8,821 bases of DNA from Nanobdellota archaeon (lineage in GTDB: Archaea; Nanobdellota; Nanobdellia; Woesearchaeales; UBA12501), in contig JAHJCS010000115.1 of the NCBI GenBank assembly GCA_018812465.1, positions 1-8,821 of the forward strand. The letters run 5' to 3'. A program made the translations under genes and the position numbers. Of this stretch, positions 1-6,742 are shown piece after piece. Numbering within the stretch: the first letter of the stretch is position 1; each line of letters starts with the position of its first letter. The notes below the pieces were generated by a model. It made no database searches and was not told the origin of the DNA. It saw nothing but the letters and a program-made list of their open reading frames with translations.

Positions 1-382
1 CTTTTTCCCCAGAAAGCTCTTCAGCAATCCTTTTTAGATCTGACTCCATGCCAGTATAGATTTTGCCGAACTCTTTTAGGAATACTTCGCCTGGTTTCTC
101 TGGATTGTTTGCCAGGCACATTCCTAAATAATCTGATATATCAAGTCCATATCTTGAAGCAATATCAATAAGCCCCCATGTAAAATGTTTTCCTACCAGC
201 ACAGCAGGCACATCACCATACTTCTTTCTGTGCTCCTCTAAAGCAATTTCACTGTAAACTTCATAAGATTCTCTAAGTCTGCCAGCAAGATGCTTCTTTC
301 TCAGACTTTCATCATTCACATACATATCCTGAAGTGAGGCAATCCTGTTCTCAAGTATTTTTTCATCAGTTCTTGGTGCCAT
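1..382 (-). CDS. Unrecognised protein, N-terminal 127 residues (C-terminus beyond window edge)
   Basis: This is an open frame on the minus strand starting at the ATG at 380-382 and staying open to the window edge. I do not recognise the family. The visible part is soluble, rich in charged residues and predicted mostly helical, beginning MAPRTDEKILENRIASLQDM, with no signal peptide, membrane segment or cysteine cluster. A central stretch (about residues 62-90) reads like a compact hydrophobic helical core containing LVGKHFTWGLIDIASRYGLD. The start is supported by a GGAAGGTTGA-like ribosome binding site about 8 bases upstream. Its first 17 bases overlap the end of the upstream acetyltransferase-like gene in another frame, so the two are probably translated together from one message. 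The function is unknown. Being real is likely, given the long open frame, the ribosome binding site and the tight overlap. Confidence 0.7.
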   Translation of the reverse strand, partial: MAPRTDEKILENRIASLQDMYVNDESLRKKHLAGRLRESYEVYSEIALEEHRKKYGDVPAVLVGKHFTWGLIDIASRYGLDISDYLGMCLANNPEKPGEVFLKEFGKIYTGMESDLKRIAEELSGEK

Positions 383-1205
383 CTAATTCAACCTTCCTAT
401 AAAACATCATTTTATCTGCCTTTCCGTCAGCATCCAGAACAATCTCTGTCCCTATATATCCTGATCCCAATGTCTTCTGTATCTCTTTTTTGTATGATTC
501 TGATTTTAAGTCTACAGAAACTTTATCTTTACTGTCAAGAGCATATCCAACTCCTCTTGATACTCTAAGATACGGAACTCCTTGTGAATAAACTTCATTC
601 TCAAATCCATCAACCACAAATCCAAACTTGAAGCTTAATTTGAATGAAGGAACATTTATATTATCTTTCTCTGGCCCAATATCAATATAGCCAAAATTGA
701 TGTCATTCTCAAGGCCTTCTTTGACTGGCTTAGGCAATACCTGAGAATAGATCATAGAGCCGTGCTGTATCCCTTTGAACTGTACTCCAACACCATGAAG
801 ATACCATACACTCTTTCCTTTATCATCATAAGATGCTGTAGCTCTCTTCACCACATCTTCTGCTGAGCAGAACTGCCTGAACGGAGAGTTTTCATCAAGT
901 TTTGTGTAATCAATCTCTTTAATTCTTTCCAAAGGTATTCTTTCAAGAAATCCTGAAGGCTGATTGTGTATCCTGCTGTCCAGGACAAATATCTCTCCTC
1001 CGTTTGCAAGAAATGCTTCCAGGCCTTCTTTTGTCTCTGCAGGATCCAGAGTTCCTGCCTCTCCAGAGAAAGCAATGCCCTCAAGCTCAAGAATCCTTGG
1101 AATTTGATTGTTATCAGCCTGGATGACTGAATATGGTCCCTTGCGTACTACATTCACATCATCTTCATCAGTTGTTGGTATTGGAAATGCAGATGTTTTA
1201 TTCAT
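366..1205 (-). CDS. GNAT-family N-acetyltransferase-like protein
   Basis: A 279-residue protein that I assign to the Gcn5-related N-acetyltransferase fold by pattern. Residues 26-46 (IQADNNQIPRILELEGIAF) resemble the family's first strand and helix. Residues 71-88 resemble the strands that carry substrate contacts. Residues 134-152 (WYLHGVGVQFKGIQHGSMI) match motif A, the acetyl-CoA pyrophosphate loop. Residues 184-199 plus the VPYLRVSR strand (210-217) match motif B and the last strand. The motif A loop is Q-x-x-G-x-Q rather than the usual Q/R-x-x-G-x-G/A, so cofactor binding may be altered. About 60 extra residues follow the fold, and the protein is longer than a minimal GNAT of 150-180 residues. 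The substrate cannot be read from sequence. A GGGTGG site (1213-1218) lies 7 bases before the ATG. It is the first gene of a leftward unit with its own TATA box. Confidence 0.6.
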   Translation of the reverse strand: MNKTSAFPIPTTDEDDVNVVRKGPYSVIQADNNQIPRILELEGIAFSGEAGTLDPAETKEGLEAFLANGGEIFVLDSRIHNQPSGFLERIPLERIKEIDYTKLDENSPFRQFCSAEDVVKRATASYDDKGKSVWYLHGVGVQFKGIQHGSMIYSQVLPKPVKEGLENDINFGYIDIGPEKDNINVPSFKLSFKFGFVVDGFENEVYSQGVPYLRVSRGVGYALDSKDKVSVDLKSESYKKEIQKTLGSGYIGTEIVLDADGKADKMMFYRKVELDGTKN

Positions 1206-1256
1206 GTTTAAGCCACCCTTTTCTCATATGTTATATCCTATATTTAATACTACTTG

Positions 1257-1264
1257 TATATAAA
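1257..1264 (-). promoter_or_regulatory. TATA box of the leftward acetyltransferase unit
   Basis: On the minus strand this reads TTTATATA, a near-ideal archaeal box A, preceded by the purine-rich GGAAAGG, which could serve as a TFB recognition element. The expected start of transcription is about 24 bases on, near 1236, giving a leader of roughly 30 bases that contains the GGGTGG ribosome binding site. The start point is inferred from spacing only. Confidence 0.65.
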
Positions 1265-1322
1265 CCTTTCCATTTTAACTACTAATAAGTAATAATCTGA
1301 ATAAGATTTTACAACCACAAAC

Positions 1323-1330
1323 TTTAAATA
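1323..1330 (+). promoter_or_regulatory. TATA box of the grpE-dnaK unit
   Basis: This reads TTTAAATA, a good archaeal box A. The predicted start point is near 1351-1353, leaving a leader of about 45-55 bases before grpE. It stands back to back with the leftward TATA box at 1257-1264, and nothing coding was seen between them. Confidence 0.6.
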
Positions 1331-1355
1331 TCAGCGTTGATTTCTACTAGTTCAG

Positions 1356-1372
1356 GTTGACGTAAGGTCAAC
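1356..1372 (+). promoter_or_regulatory. Perfect palindrome at the grpE transcription start (candidate operator or leader hairpin)
   Basis: The 17 bases are GTTGAC, a 5-base spacer GTAAG, and GTCAAC, an exact inverted repeat. It begins a few bases after the predicted start point of the unit, where a bound repressor would block RNA polymerase. The 6-5-6 layout recalls the CTAAC-N5-GTTAG site described for the Archaeoglobus heat-shock regulator HSR1, although the arm sequence differs. As RNA it could form a 6-base-pair stem with a 5-base loop in the leader. A role in heat-shock control is inference. Confidence 0.45.
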
Positions 1373-1396
1373 AGAGAATCCAACTTCATATATGGG

Positions 1397-1945
1397 ATGA
1401 TAACCATGACAGAAAAAAAGGAGAAAACTGACAAACCAGACAAAGCTGATAAAGAGAAACCAGCAAAGAAAACCAAAGAGCAGGAGCTCCAGGATCAGGT
1501 AAAGGACCTGACTGAAACACTCCAGAGACTTCAGGCAGAGTTTGAAAACTACCGGAAAAGAGTTGACAAGGATAAAACAGAATTCTGCAGCTATGCAAAA
1601 GCTGATTTCATCTCCAGGATTCTTCCTCTGCTAGACGCCTTTGAGATTGCATTAAAGAACAAAGACAAGAAAGAGGATTTCATAAAAGGAATGGAGCTCA
1701 TATTCTCAGAGATGATATCATTATTATCTAAAGAAGGAGTCAAACCAATAGACGCAGCAGGAAAGAAGTTTGACCCTCACTTTCATGAGGTCCTGCTTAC
1801 AGAGAAGTCAGACAAAGAGCCAGGAACAATACTTGAAGAGCTCCAGAAAGGATATTTCATGAAAGACAAGGTATTAAGATACTCTAAAGTCAAGGTAGCA
1901 AAAGAAAATGGAATCAAAGATCAACCGAAAAACACCTCTAAGTGA
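1397..1945 (+). CDS. grpE: GrpE, nucleotide exchange factor of DnaK
   Basis: GrpE releases ADP from DnaK (Hsp70) so that ATP can rebind and the client is freed; it acts as a cytoplasmic dimer. The 182-residue protein has the family layout: a charged, lysine-rich flexible N-terminus (1-28), a long coiled-coil helix (about 29-65, with LQRLQAEFENYRKRV), a helical bundle (70-112), and the C-terminal beta domain (113-170). The beta domain includes FDPHFHEV (125-132), equivalent to the family's FDPxxHEA segment, and the GTILEELQKGYFMKDKVLR stretch (143-161). Length is typical. A second in-frame ATG at 1406 has the better spacing from the GGGATGA at 1394-1400 and may be the true start, giving a protein that begins MTEKKEK. 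It is the first gene of a six-gene unit that ends with dnaK, and its 3' end overlaps the next gene by 38 bases. Confidence 0.95.
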   Translation: MITMTEKKEKTDKPDKADKEKPAKKTKEQELQDQVKDLTETLQRLQAEFENYRKRVDKDKTEFCSYAKADFISRILPLLDAFEIALKNKDKKEDFIKGMELIFSEMISLLSKEGVKPIDAAGKKFDPHFHEVLLTEKSDKEPGTILEELQKGYFMKDKVLRYSKVKVAKENGIKDQPKNTSK

Positions 1946-2429
1946 AGTACTTGAGCTAGGAACCACCTGCAGTGCATGTGGCCACTGCTGCAGGCACGGC
2001 TCAGGCGCTTTGGTGAGAGGAGACCTGAAGAAGATAGCAGAAAAGCTCGGCATGAAAGAGGATGAAGTCAAGGAGAAATACCTTGAAGAGATCAGGAAGT
2101 TCAACACAATCCTGCTTAAACCAAAGCTGATAAAAAGCGAAGGCAAGCCTTATGGAAGATGCGTCTTCCTGACACCTGAAAGCAAGTGCTCAATACAGGA
2201 AGTAAAGCCATTGCAGTGCGCAATAGGAAACTGCACAGAGCACGGAGAAGAGCTGAACCTCTGGTTCACACTGAATTATTACCTTAACGAGAATGACCCT
2301 GAGTCAGTAAGGCAGTACGCAGTCTATCTTAAATGTGGAGGAAAGACACTGCCTGGATGGGAGCTCGAAAATCTTATCGCAGACAAGGAAAAGCTCAGGA
2401 AGATACTGCATTATGAGATTATGAGGTGA
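1908..2429 (+). CDS. YkgJ-like cysteine-cluster protein (putative zinc/iron-binding)
   Basis: A 173-residue protein with the signature of the YkgJ family (UPF0153/CxxCxxCC). It has C21-x2-C24-x2-C27-C28 near the N-terminus, then C85, C94, C104 and C109, with a further C143. The first cluster plus the C85-C109 group is the usual metal-ligand set; the family is annotated as putative zinc- or iron-chelating, and its biochemical role is not established. The start is fixed by the need to keep the first cysteine cluster: no other ATG, GTG or TTG lies in frame between 1908 and the cluster, and an AGGT sits about 12 bases upstream. The gene overlaps grpE by 38 bases in a different frame and its stop is directly followed by the next start, so it is very likely co-translated. 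Residues 113-135 are less conserved in look and may be a lineage-specific part. Confidence 0.8.
   Translation: MESKINRKTPLSEVLELGTTCSACGHCCRHGSGALVRGDLKKIAEKLGMKEDEVKEKYLEEIRKFNTILLKPKLIKSEGKPYGRCVFLTPESKCSIQEVKPLQCAIGNCTEHGEELNLWFTLNYYLNENDPESVRQYAVYLKCGGKTLPGWELENLIADKEKLRKILHYEIMR
2423..2429 (+). promoter_or_regulatory. Ribosome binding site of the first HD-domain gene
   Basis: GAGGTGA is a seven-base match to the anti-Shine-Dalgarno complement and contains the stop codon of the YkgJ-like gene. The next bases are ATGATG. The first ATG (2430) is too close for good spacing, so the second (2433), 6 bases after GAGG, is the likelier start. The overlap implies translational coupling. Confidence 0.6.
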
Positions 2430-3029
2430 ATGATGATAAAAAAACAATTGATGAAAAAAATTGAGGGGTTTGCTGCGCAGAAATCAGAAGGCAGAGATTA
2501 TAATCATGCGTTTGATCATATTCAAAGGACTGTAACCCTCGCTAAGATCATTGGAAAGAAAGAGAAAGCTGACATTGATGTAGTTATTGTTTCAGCTTAT
2601 CTTCATGATGTAGGCCAGTCAGTGCGATTCAAAGGGCACAACAAAATAAGCGAGAAGATGGCAAGAGAGCTTCTCAAAAAGTTGAAGTTTGATCAGGAGT
2701 TTATTGATGCAGTAGCACATTGCATCTACTGCCACAGCACCAGTTGTGTAAAAGAGGCGAAGACTATAGAGGCAAAAGTTCTCTATGATGCTGATATGTT
2801 ACAGACTATTGGTCCTTTTGGATATACAAGAATACTAACAACCAAGACAGTATTCAAAGAATTCGGAAGATTGGGATTAAAAGAAGCAGTAGAAGAGACA
2901 AAGAACTTAGAAAAAAAAGTCAAGAATCATCTGCAGACAAAAACAGGCAAAAAACTTGCAAAAGACCTTTTCAGCTTCATGGAAGGGTTCTATAAGAGGT
3001 ATGAAAAATGGGACAAAGTGAAGATATAA
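2430..3029 (+). CDS. HD-domain metal-dependent phosphohydrolase (YedJ-like)
   Basis: A 199-residue HD-superfamily hydrolase, probably acting on a nucleotide or other phosphoester. Metal ligands appear in order: H30 (in HAFDHIQR), the doublet H59-D60 (AYLHDVG), then H97 and H102, and D122 in YDADMLQTIGPFGYTR. The DADxLxxIGxxGxxR signature is that of the YedJ-like group, whose substrates are poorly known. Unusual is the cysteine content around the second histidine pair (C98, C101, C106 in HCIYCHSTSC), which is not part of the standard HD site. The C-terminal 50 residues are lysine-rich and helical. The ATG pair at 2430/2433 leaves the start uncertain by one residue. It abuts the YkgJ-like gene and overlaps the phosphatase gene by 22 bases. 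The specific substrate is unknown. Confidence 0.8.
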   Translation: MMIKKQLMKKIEGFAAQKSEGRDYNHAFDHIQRTVTLAKIIGKKEKADIDVVIVSAYLHDVGQSVRFKGHNKISEKMARELLKKLKFDQEFIDAVAHCIYCHSTSCVKEAKTIEAKVLYDADMLQTIGPFGYTRILTTKTVFKEFGRLGLKEAVEETKNLEKKVKNHLQTKTGKKLAKDLFSFMEGFYKRYEKWDKVKI

Positions 3030-3814
3030 ACCTAAAACAAACCAAGCAATTCATGATAGAGATCGCAAAAGAAGCAGGAGACATGGCCAAGTCAAAGTTC
3101 GGCAAGGTAAAAGATTACAAGAGAAAGGAAGAGAAGACCCAGCTTGTGTCTGAGGTTGACTTTGCAGCAGAGAAGATAATCAAGTCAAGGATACTTGAGA
3201 GGTTTCCTGACCATGCAATCCTTGCAGAAGAGTCAGCAGACTCAGGCGAGGCAGAGAAAGATTCAGAATATCTATGGATAATTGATCCTATTGACGGAAC
3301 AAGGAACTTCCTGCATGGCCATCCTTCATTTGGTGTCTCCATAGCTCTTGCAAAGAACAGGAAGGTCGTACTTGGAGTAGTCTATTTTCCTATGTATGAT
3401 TGGGTATTCTCTGCAGAGAAAGGCAATGGTGCAGAGAAGAATGGTGAGAAGATTCATGTCTCAGACAGGTCACTGAAAGACGGATCTGATCTATTGGGGA
3501 ACTTTGGCTGCGATTTCCACAAAGAAAAAGATGAGCAGGTCAAGGTGCTCAGCAACCTAATAGAATTTGTCAAGAAAGTTAGGATAGAAGGCTCTGCGAC
3601 ATTTGGCTTCTGCATGGTTGCAGACGGAGTGTATGACTGCTATATCCAGAGGTTCATAAAGCCCTGGGACTTTGCAGCATCATGCCTTATAATAGAAGAA
3701 GCAGGAGGCAAAGTTACTGATTATCAAGGAAATCCATGGAATATTGATATGGGCGGAAAGATCCTTTCATCTAATGGAAAGTTCCATGGTAAACTGATAG
3801 AGATAGTGAAATAG
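3008..3814 (+). CDS. Inositol monophosphatase family phosphatase (possible fructose-1,6-bisphosphatase)
   Basis: A 268-residue protein of the lithium-sensitive, magnesium-dependent phosphatase family. Metal and phosphate ligands are all visible: the SEVD segment with D51, E74-E75 in LAEES, the D93-P-I-D96-G-T98 signature, and W220-D221 in KPWDFAA near the C-terminus. Archaeal members such as MJ0109 and AF2372 hydrolyse both inositol-1-phosphate and fructose-1,6-bisphosphate, so a gluconeogenic role is as possible as an inositol one; sequence alone does not separate them. The start at 3008 has AGAGGT (2995-3000) 7 bases upstream, which is better than the internal ATG at 3053. The gene overlaps the HD gene by 22 bases. 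Length and motifs are normal, with no sign of decay. Confidence 0.92.
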   Translation: MGQSEDINLKQTKQFMIEIAKEAGDMAKSKFGKVKDYKRKEEKTQLVSEVDFAAEKIIKSRILERFPDHAILAEESADSGEAEKDSEYLWIIDPIDGTRNFLHGHPSFGVSIALAKNRKVVLGVVYFPMYDWVFSAEKGNGAEKNGEKIHVSDRSLKDGSDLLGNFGCDFHKEKDEQVKVLSNLIEFVKKVRIEGSATFGFCMVADGVYDCYIQRFIKPWDFAASCLIIEEAGGKVTDYQGNPWNIDMGGKILSSNGKFHGKLIEIVK

Positions 3815-3819
3815 GGGGT
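3814..3819 (+). promoter_or_regulatory. Ribosome binding site of the DUF3467-like gene
   Basis: GGGGGT, starting on the last base of the phosphatase stop codon, lies 7 bases before the ATG at 3827 and defines that start. Confidence 0.55.
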
Positions 3820-3826
3820 AATCAAT

Positions 3827-4189
3827 ATGGAAAAAGAAGAAAAGAAAGTCAACATGACGATAAAAGACAGCGCAGCATTCTACGCGCATGAGATGTCAAT
3901 AAATTTCAATCCAATGAATTTCATTCTTGATTTCAAGAATGTGACTCCCAGGGTTGATCCAAGGAGCAAGGAGAGCCTTGTGTTGCATCTTGAGCACAAT
4001 GTCATCATTGTGGATGCTTTCCATGCAAAGAAGATCTATGAGCTTCTTGGAAAAGTGCTTGGCGACTATGAGAAGGAGTTCGGCAAGATAGAGATGCCTA
4101 AAGCCCTCAAGAAATATGAGGATAAGATGAAGAAAGGCGAGAAAGAGGTCAAGAAGGCAAAGACAACATCTCCATCCTATTTTGGATGA
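3827..4189 (+). CDS. DUF3467-like small protein
   Basis: A 120-residue protein that I match to the uncharacterised DUF3467 family by its core. The N-terminal strand is followed by FNPMNFILDFKNVTPRVD (27-44), then a central strand with LHLEHNVIIVDAFHAKKIYELL (53-74), and a helix with LGDYEKEFGKIEMP (78-91). Members usually have about 100 residues, with the pattern 'xxDFVLDF...P....SPxHAKxLLxxLxxNLxxYExxFG', which this follows. The last 30 residues are a lysine-rich tail. No catalytic residues or metal site can be seen, and there is no signal peptide or membrane segment. It lies between the phosphatase gene (12-base gap) and dnaK (41-base gap), inside the same unit. Its function is unknown; proximity to dnaK does not by itself make it a co-chaperone. 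Confidence 0.75.
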   Translation: MEKEEKKVNMTIKDSAAFYAHEMSINFNPMNFILDFKNVTPRVDPRSKESLVLHLEHNVIIVDAFHAKKIYELLGKVLGDYEKEFGKIEMPKALKKYEDKMKKGEKEVKKAKTTSPSYFG

Positions 4190-4215
4190 ACAGATCAGGA
4201 TAAGAACAATAACCT

Positions 4216-4223
4216 AAGGAGGT
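4216..4223 (+). promoter_or_regulatory. Strong ribosome binding site of dnaK
   Basis: AAGGAGGT is a full-length consensus site 7 bases before the dnaK ATG. It is the strongest in the window, as expected for an abundant chaperone that sits last in its unit. No TATA box is visible in the 41-base gap, so dnaK seems to depend on read-through from the upstream promoter. Confidence 0.75.
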
Positions 4224-4230
4224 TTGGAAA

Positions 4231-6147
4231 ATGACAAAAGAAAACAAAGAATCAAAAACAACCAAAAAAGAGAAGATAATAGGTATAGATCTTGGAACAA
4301 GCAATTCAGCAGCAGCAGTGCTGCAGGCAGGAAAGCCCATAATCGTGCCTTCTGCTGAAGGCACAACACAGTACGGAAAGGCATTCCCATCTGTGGTAGC
4401 GTTCACAAAAGAAGGCCAGATGCTTGTGGGAGAGCCTGCAAGAAGGCAGGCTGTGAGCAATCCTGAAGGAACAGTGATGGCAGCCAAGAGGAAGATGGGC
4501 AAGAATTTCAAGTACAAGATACATGGAAAGGAGTATACTCCTCAGCAGATATCTGCATTTATATTGCAGAAGATAAAAAAGGATGCAGAGGAGTTCATAG
4601 GCGAGCCTGTGAAAAAAGCAGTCATAACAGTGCCTGCTTATTTTGATGATGACCAGAGACAGGCAACCAAAGATGCAGGAACAATAGCAGGCCTTGAGGT
4701 AGTCAGGATAGTGAATGAGCCTACATCTGCATCACTGGCTTATGGCCTGGATAGGTCTGAGAAGGAGCTGAAGATCCTTGTCTTTGACTTTGGAGGAGGA
4801 ACCCTTGATGTCACAGTAATGGACTTTGGAGATGGTGTGTTTGAAGTGAAGTCAACCTCAGGAGACACAGAGCTTGGAGGAACTGACATGGACAACACCC
4901 TCATGAACTATATTGCTGATGAGTTCAAAAAGACAGAAGGCATTGATCTTAGGGATGATGACACTGCAATGCAGAGATTGAGGGAAGCAGCAGAGAAAGC
5001 AAAGATTGAGCTGTCAACAACAATCGAGACAGACATCAACCTGCCTTTCATAACTGCGTCCGACAAAGGGCCAAAGCATCTGACAATGAAAATTTCCAGG
5101 GCAAAGCTTGAGAAGCTTGTTGACCCTATAGTGCAGAAATGCAAGCATCCTGTTGAGCAGGCTCTTAAGGACGCAAAGATGACCTCAAAAGATATTGATA
5201 AAGTAATACTTGTAGGAGGACCTACCAGGATGCCTATCATCAGGAAGTTTGTAGAGGATATGGTATCAAAGACTGCAGAAAGAGGAGTGGATCCTATGGA
5301 ATGCGTTGCTCAGGGAGCAGCAATCCAGGCAGGAGTGCTTGCAGGAGAAGTAAAAGACATACTGCTGCTTGATGTGACACCTCTTACTCTTGGAATAGAG
5401 ACACTTGGTGGAGTGAGAACAGCTCTCATTGAGAGGAACACCACAATCCCTACCAAGAAGACCCAGATATTCTCTACAGCTGCAGACAACCAGCTTGCTG
5501 TGACAATCAATGTCCTGCAGGGAGAGAGGCCAATGGCAGCAGACAATAAGGCGCTTGGAAGATTTGATCTTGTTGGGTTACCTCCAGCACCAAGAGGAAT
5601 TCCTCAGATTGAAGTCACATTTGACATTGACGCAAATGGAATACTTCATGTCTCTGCAAAAGATCTTGGAACAGGAAAAGAGCAGAAGATCCAGATAACC
5701 GCATCACACAAACTGAGCGATGAAGATGTGGAGAAGATGCAGAGAGAAGCAGAAGCCCATGCAGAAGACGACAAGAAAAGGAAAGAAGAGGTAGAGACAA
5801 TAAACTCTGCTGATGCTCTTGTCTATTCATCTGAGAAGATGTTCAAGGATTTTGAAGGCAAAGTAGATTCAAAGGAACTTGAGACTGCAAAAGGCCATAT
5901 CATGGAGCTGAAGAATCTCCTTGAGCCAGAGAAGAAGGATGCTGATGCAATAAAGAAGAAGATGGATGAGATAAACACAGAGCTCCAGAAGCTCGGCACT
6001 GAACTGTATCAGAAAGTCCAGCAGGAACAGGCTGCAAAACAGGGTGCAGGAGCCGGGCCTCAGCCAGGAGCAGAATCAGCAAAAGACGACAAGACAGTTG
6101 ATGCTGACTTTGAAGTGGAAGGAGAGAAGAAGAAAGGGAAGAAATGA
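4231..6147 (+). CDS. dnaK: DnaK, Hsp70 chaperone
   Basis: Complete 638-residue ATP-dependent Hsp70. The nucleotide-binding domain (about 15-375) shows IDLGTSNS (19-26), TVPAYFDD (133-140), [13 protein letters not shown] (184-196) and [11 protein letters not shown] (325-335). The linker is [13 protein letters not shown] (376-388). The substrate-binding beta domain (389-495) has [15 protein letters not shown], and the helical lid runs from about 496 to 600. A short Ala/Gly/Gln tail ends in [16 protein letters not shown]. The roughly 23-residue insert found in Gram-negative DnaK after the KRxMG segment is absent: residues 84-98 pass straight to [19 protein letters not shown], as in Gram-positive and archaeal proteins. 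A small expansion (TTQYGKAF, 45-52) precedes PSVVAF. These traits support the view that archaeal DnaK was acquired from bacteria. It is the last gene of the grpE unit and works with GrpE here and DnaJ downstream. Confidence 0.98.
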   Translation: MTKENKESKTTKKEKIIGIDLGTSNSAAAVLQAGKPIIVPSAEGTTQYGKAFPSVVAFTKEGQMLVGEPARRQAVSNPEGTVMAAKRKMGKNFKYKIHGKEYTPQQISAFILQKIKKDAEEFIGEPVKKAVITVPAYFDDDQRQATKDAGTIAGLEVVRIVNEPTSASLAYGLDRSEKELKILVFDFGGGTLDVTVMDFGDGVFEVKSTSGDTELGGTDMDNTLMNYIADEFKKTEGIDLRDDDTAMQRLREAAEKAKIELSTTIETDINLPFITASDKGPKHLTMKISRAKLEKLVDPIVQKCKHPVEQALKDAKMTSKDIDKVILVGGPTRMPIIRKFVEDMVSKTAERGVDPMECVAQGAAIQAGVLAGEVKDILLLDVTPLTLGIETLGGVRTALIERNTTIPTKKTQIFSTAADNQLAVTINVLQGERPMAADNKALGRFDLVGLPPAPRGIPQIEVTFDIDANGILHVSAKDLGTGKEQKIQITASHKLSDEDVEKMQREAEAHAEDDKKRKEEVETINSADALVYSSEKMFKDFEGKVDSKELETAKGHIMELKNLLEPEKKDADAIKKKMDEINTELQKLGTELYQKVQQEQAAKQGAGAGPQPGAESAKDDKTVDADFEVEGEKKKGKK

Positions 6148-6161
6148 TTTTTTATTTTTTT
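6148..6161 (+). terminator. T-rich tract after dnaK, probable archaeal terminator
   Basis: The tract TTTTTTATTTTTTT begins immediately after the dnaK stop codon. Archaeal RNA polymerase typically terminates at such U-runs without needing a hairpin. Because a TATA box follows directly, transcription of dnaK and of the dnaJ unit is probably separated here. Confidence 0.6.
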
Positions 6162-6168
6162 ACATACT

Positions 6169-6176
6169 TTTATATG
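6169..6176 (+). promoter_or_regulatory. TATA box of the HD-chorismate mutase-dnaJ unit
   Basis: This reads TTTATATG and lies 20 bases before the ATG at 6197. Counting about 24 bases from its centre places the start of transcription on or next to the start codon, and no Shine-Dalgarno sequence is seen, so the first gene is probably leaderless. The box lies in a short inverted repeat (ACATA-N6-TATGT, 6162-6177) that may be coincidental. Confidence 0.6.
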
Positions 6177-6196
6177 TAAACAGAGCATGACCTGAT

Positions 6197-6742
6197 ATGG
6201 AAAAGCTGCCAACACACAAACAATGCATGGAACTGCTTGACGAGCATAATGTTCCTGAGAATGTAAGGAAGCATAGCTTTGCTGTGAACAAGGTAGCTGT
6301 GTTCCTGGCAAGAAAACTCAAAGAGAAAGGCATTGATATTGATGTTGAGCTTGTTGATCGGGCTTCATTGTTGCACGACATTGACAAGATAGCTACTCTT
6401 GGCAAAGGAACCCATGGCCAGCTCTCAAAGAAGATACTTTCTGAGAAAGGATATGCCCGGCTTGGAGAGATTGTGCACAAGCATGTGTTCAGCGCAGTGC
6501 TTGATGGCAACCTCACTACCTGGGAGGACAAGGTTGTCAACTATGCTGACAAGAGATGCACTGAGGATAATCTTGTATCACTCAAAGATCGTTTTGGATA
6601 CAGCAGAAAGAAATATGCAAGCCATAACAGCATTAGGACAGCAGAGGCAGAGGAGCTCTTCATAAAGCTTGAGAAGGAGATATTCACAATAATCGGAATG
6701 GATCCTGAGGAACTGGGTGGTCATGTTGACACTAAATCATGA
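6197..6742 (+). CDS. HD-domain (HDIG-like) metal-dependent phosphohydrolase
   Basis: A 181-residue HD-superfamily protein, presumably cutting a phosphoester. Expected ligands are H26 (in VRKHSFAV), H60-D61 (LLHDIDK), H94/H96 (IVHKHVF) and D118 in VNYADKR. The spacing and the VNYADKR ending fit the HDIG-type group of small uncharacterised hydrolases. It is not closely similar to the HD protein encoded at 2430-3029: shared residues are mainly the metal site, so a recent duplication is unlikely. An upstream ATG at 6187 reaches a stop after two codons and is not the start. The gene is the first of the dnaJ unit, is probably leaderless, and its end overlaps the chorismate mutase gene by 26 bases (20 if the later ATG is used). 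The substrate is unknown. Confidence 0.8.
   Translation: MEKLPTHKQCMELLDEHNVPENVRKHSFAVNKVAVFLARKLKEKGIDIDVELVDRASLLHDIDKIATLGKGTHGQLSKKILSEKGYARLGEIVHKHVFSAVLDGNLTTWEDKVVNYADKRCTEDNLVSLKDRFGYSRKKYASHNSIRTAEAEELFIKLEKEIFTIIGMDPEELGGHVDTKS

Noticed and set aside
848..1090. Open frame on the minus strand inside the GNAT-like gene
   Set aside because: It is the same strand in another frame of a gene whose own frame shows GNAT motifs; no start signal and no domain.
1387..1394. CATATATG as a second TATA box for grpE
   Set aside because: It lies only a few bases before the start codon, too close for an archaeal TATA box; the box at 1323-1330 has the right distance.
4149..5546. Several long open frames on the minus strand opposite dnaK (for example 4149-4517, 4908-5240, 5310-5546)
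   Set aside because: They are mirror images of a highly conserved dnaK coding sequence, have no ribosome binding site or recognisable domain, and their protein composition is unnatural.
6399..6665. Plus-strand open frame inside the second HD gene
   Set aside because: The HD frame carries the metal ligands and spans the region; this frame is a shadow.
2430..6742. The two HD genes as a recent tandem duplication
   Set aside because: Outside the metal-binding residues they differ in spacing, signature (DADML versus NYADKR) and length, so they belong to different HD groups.
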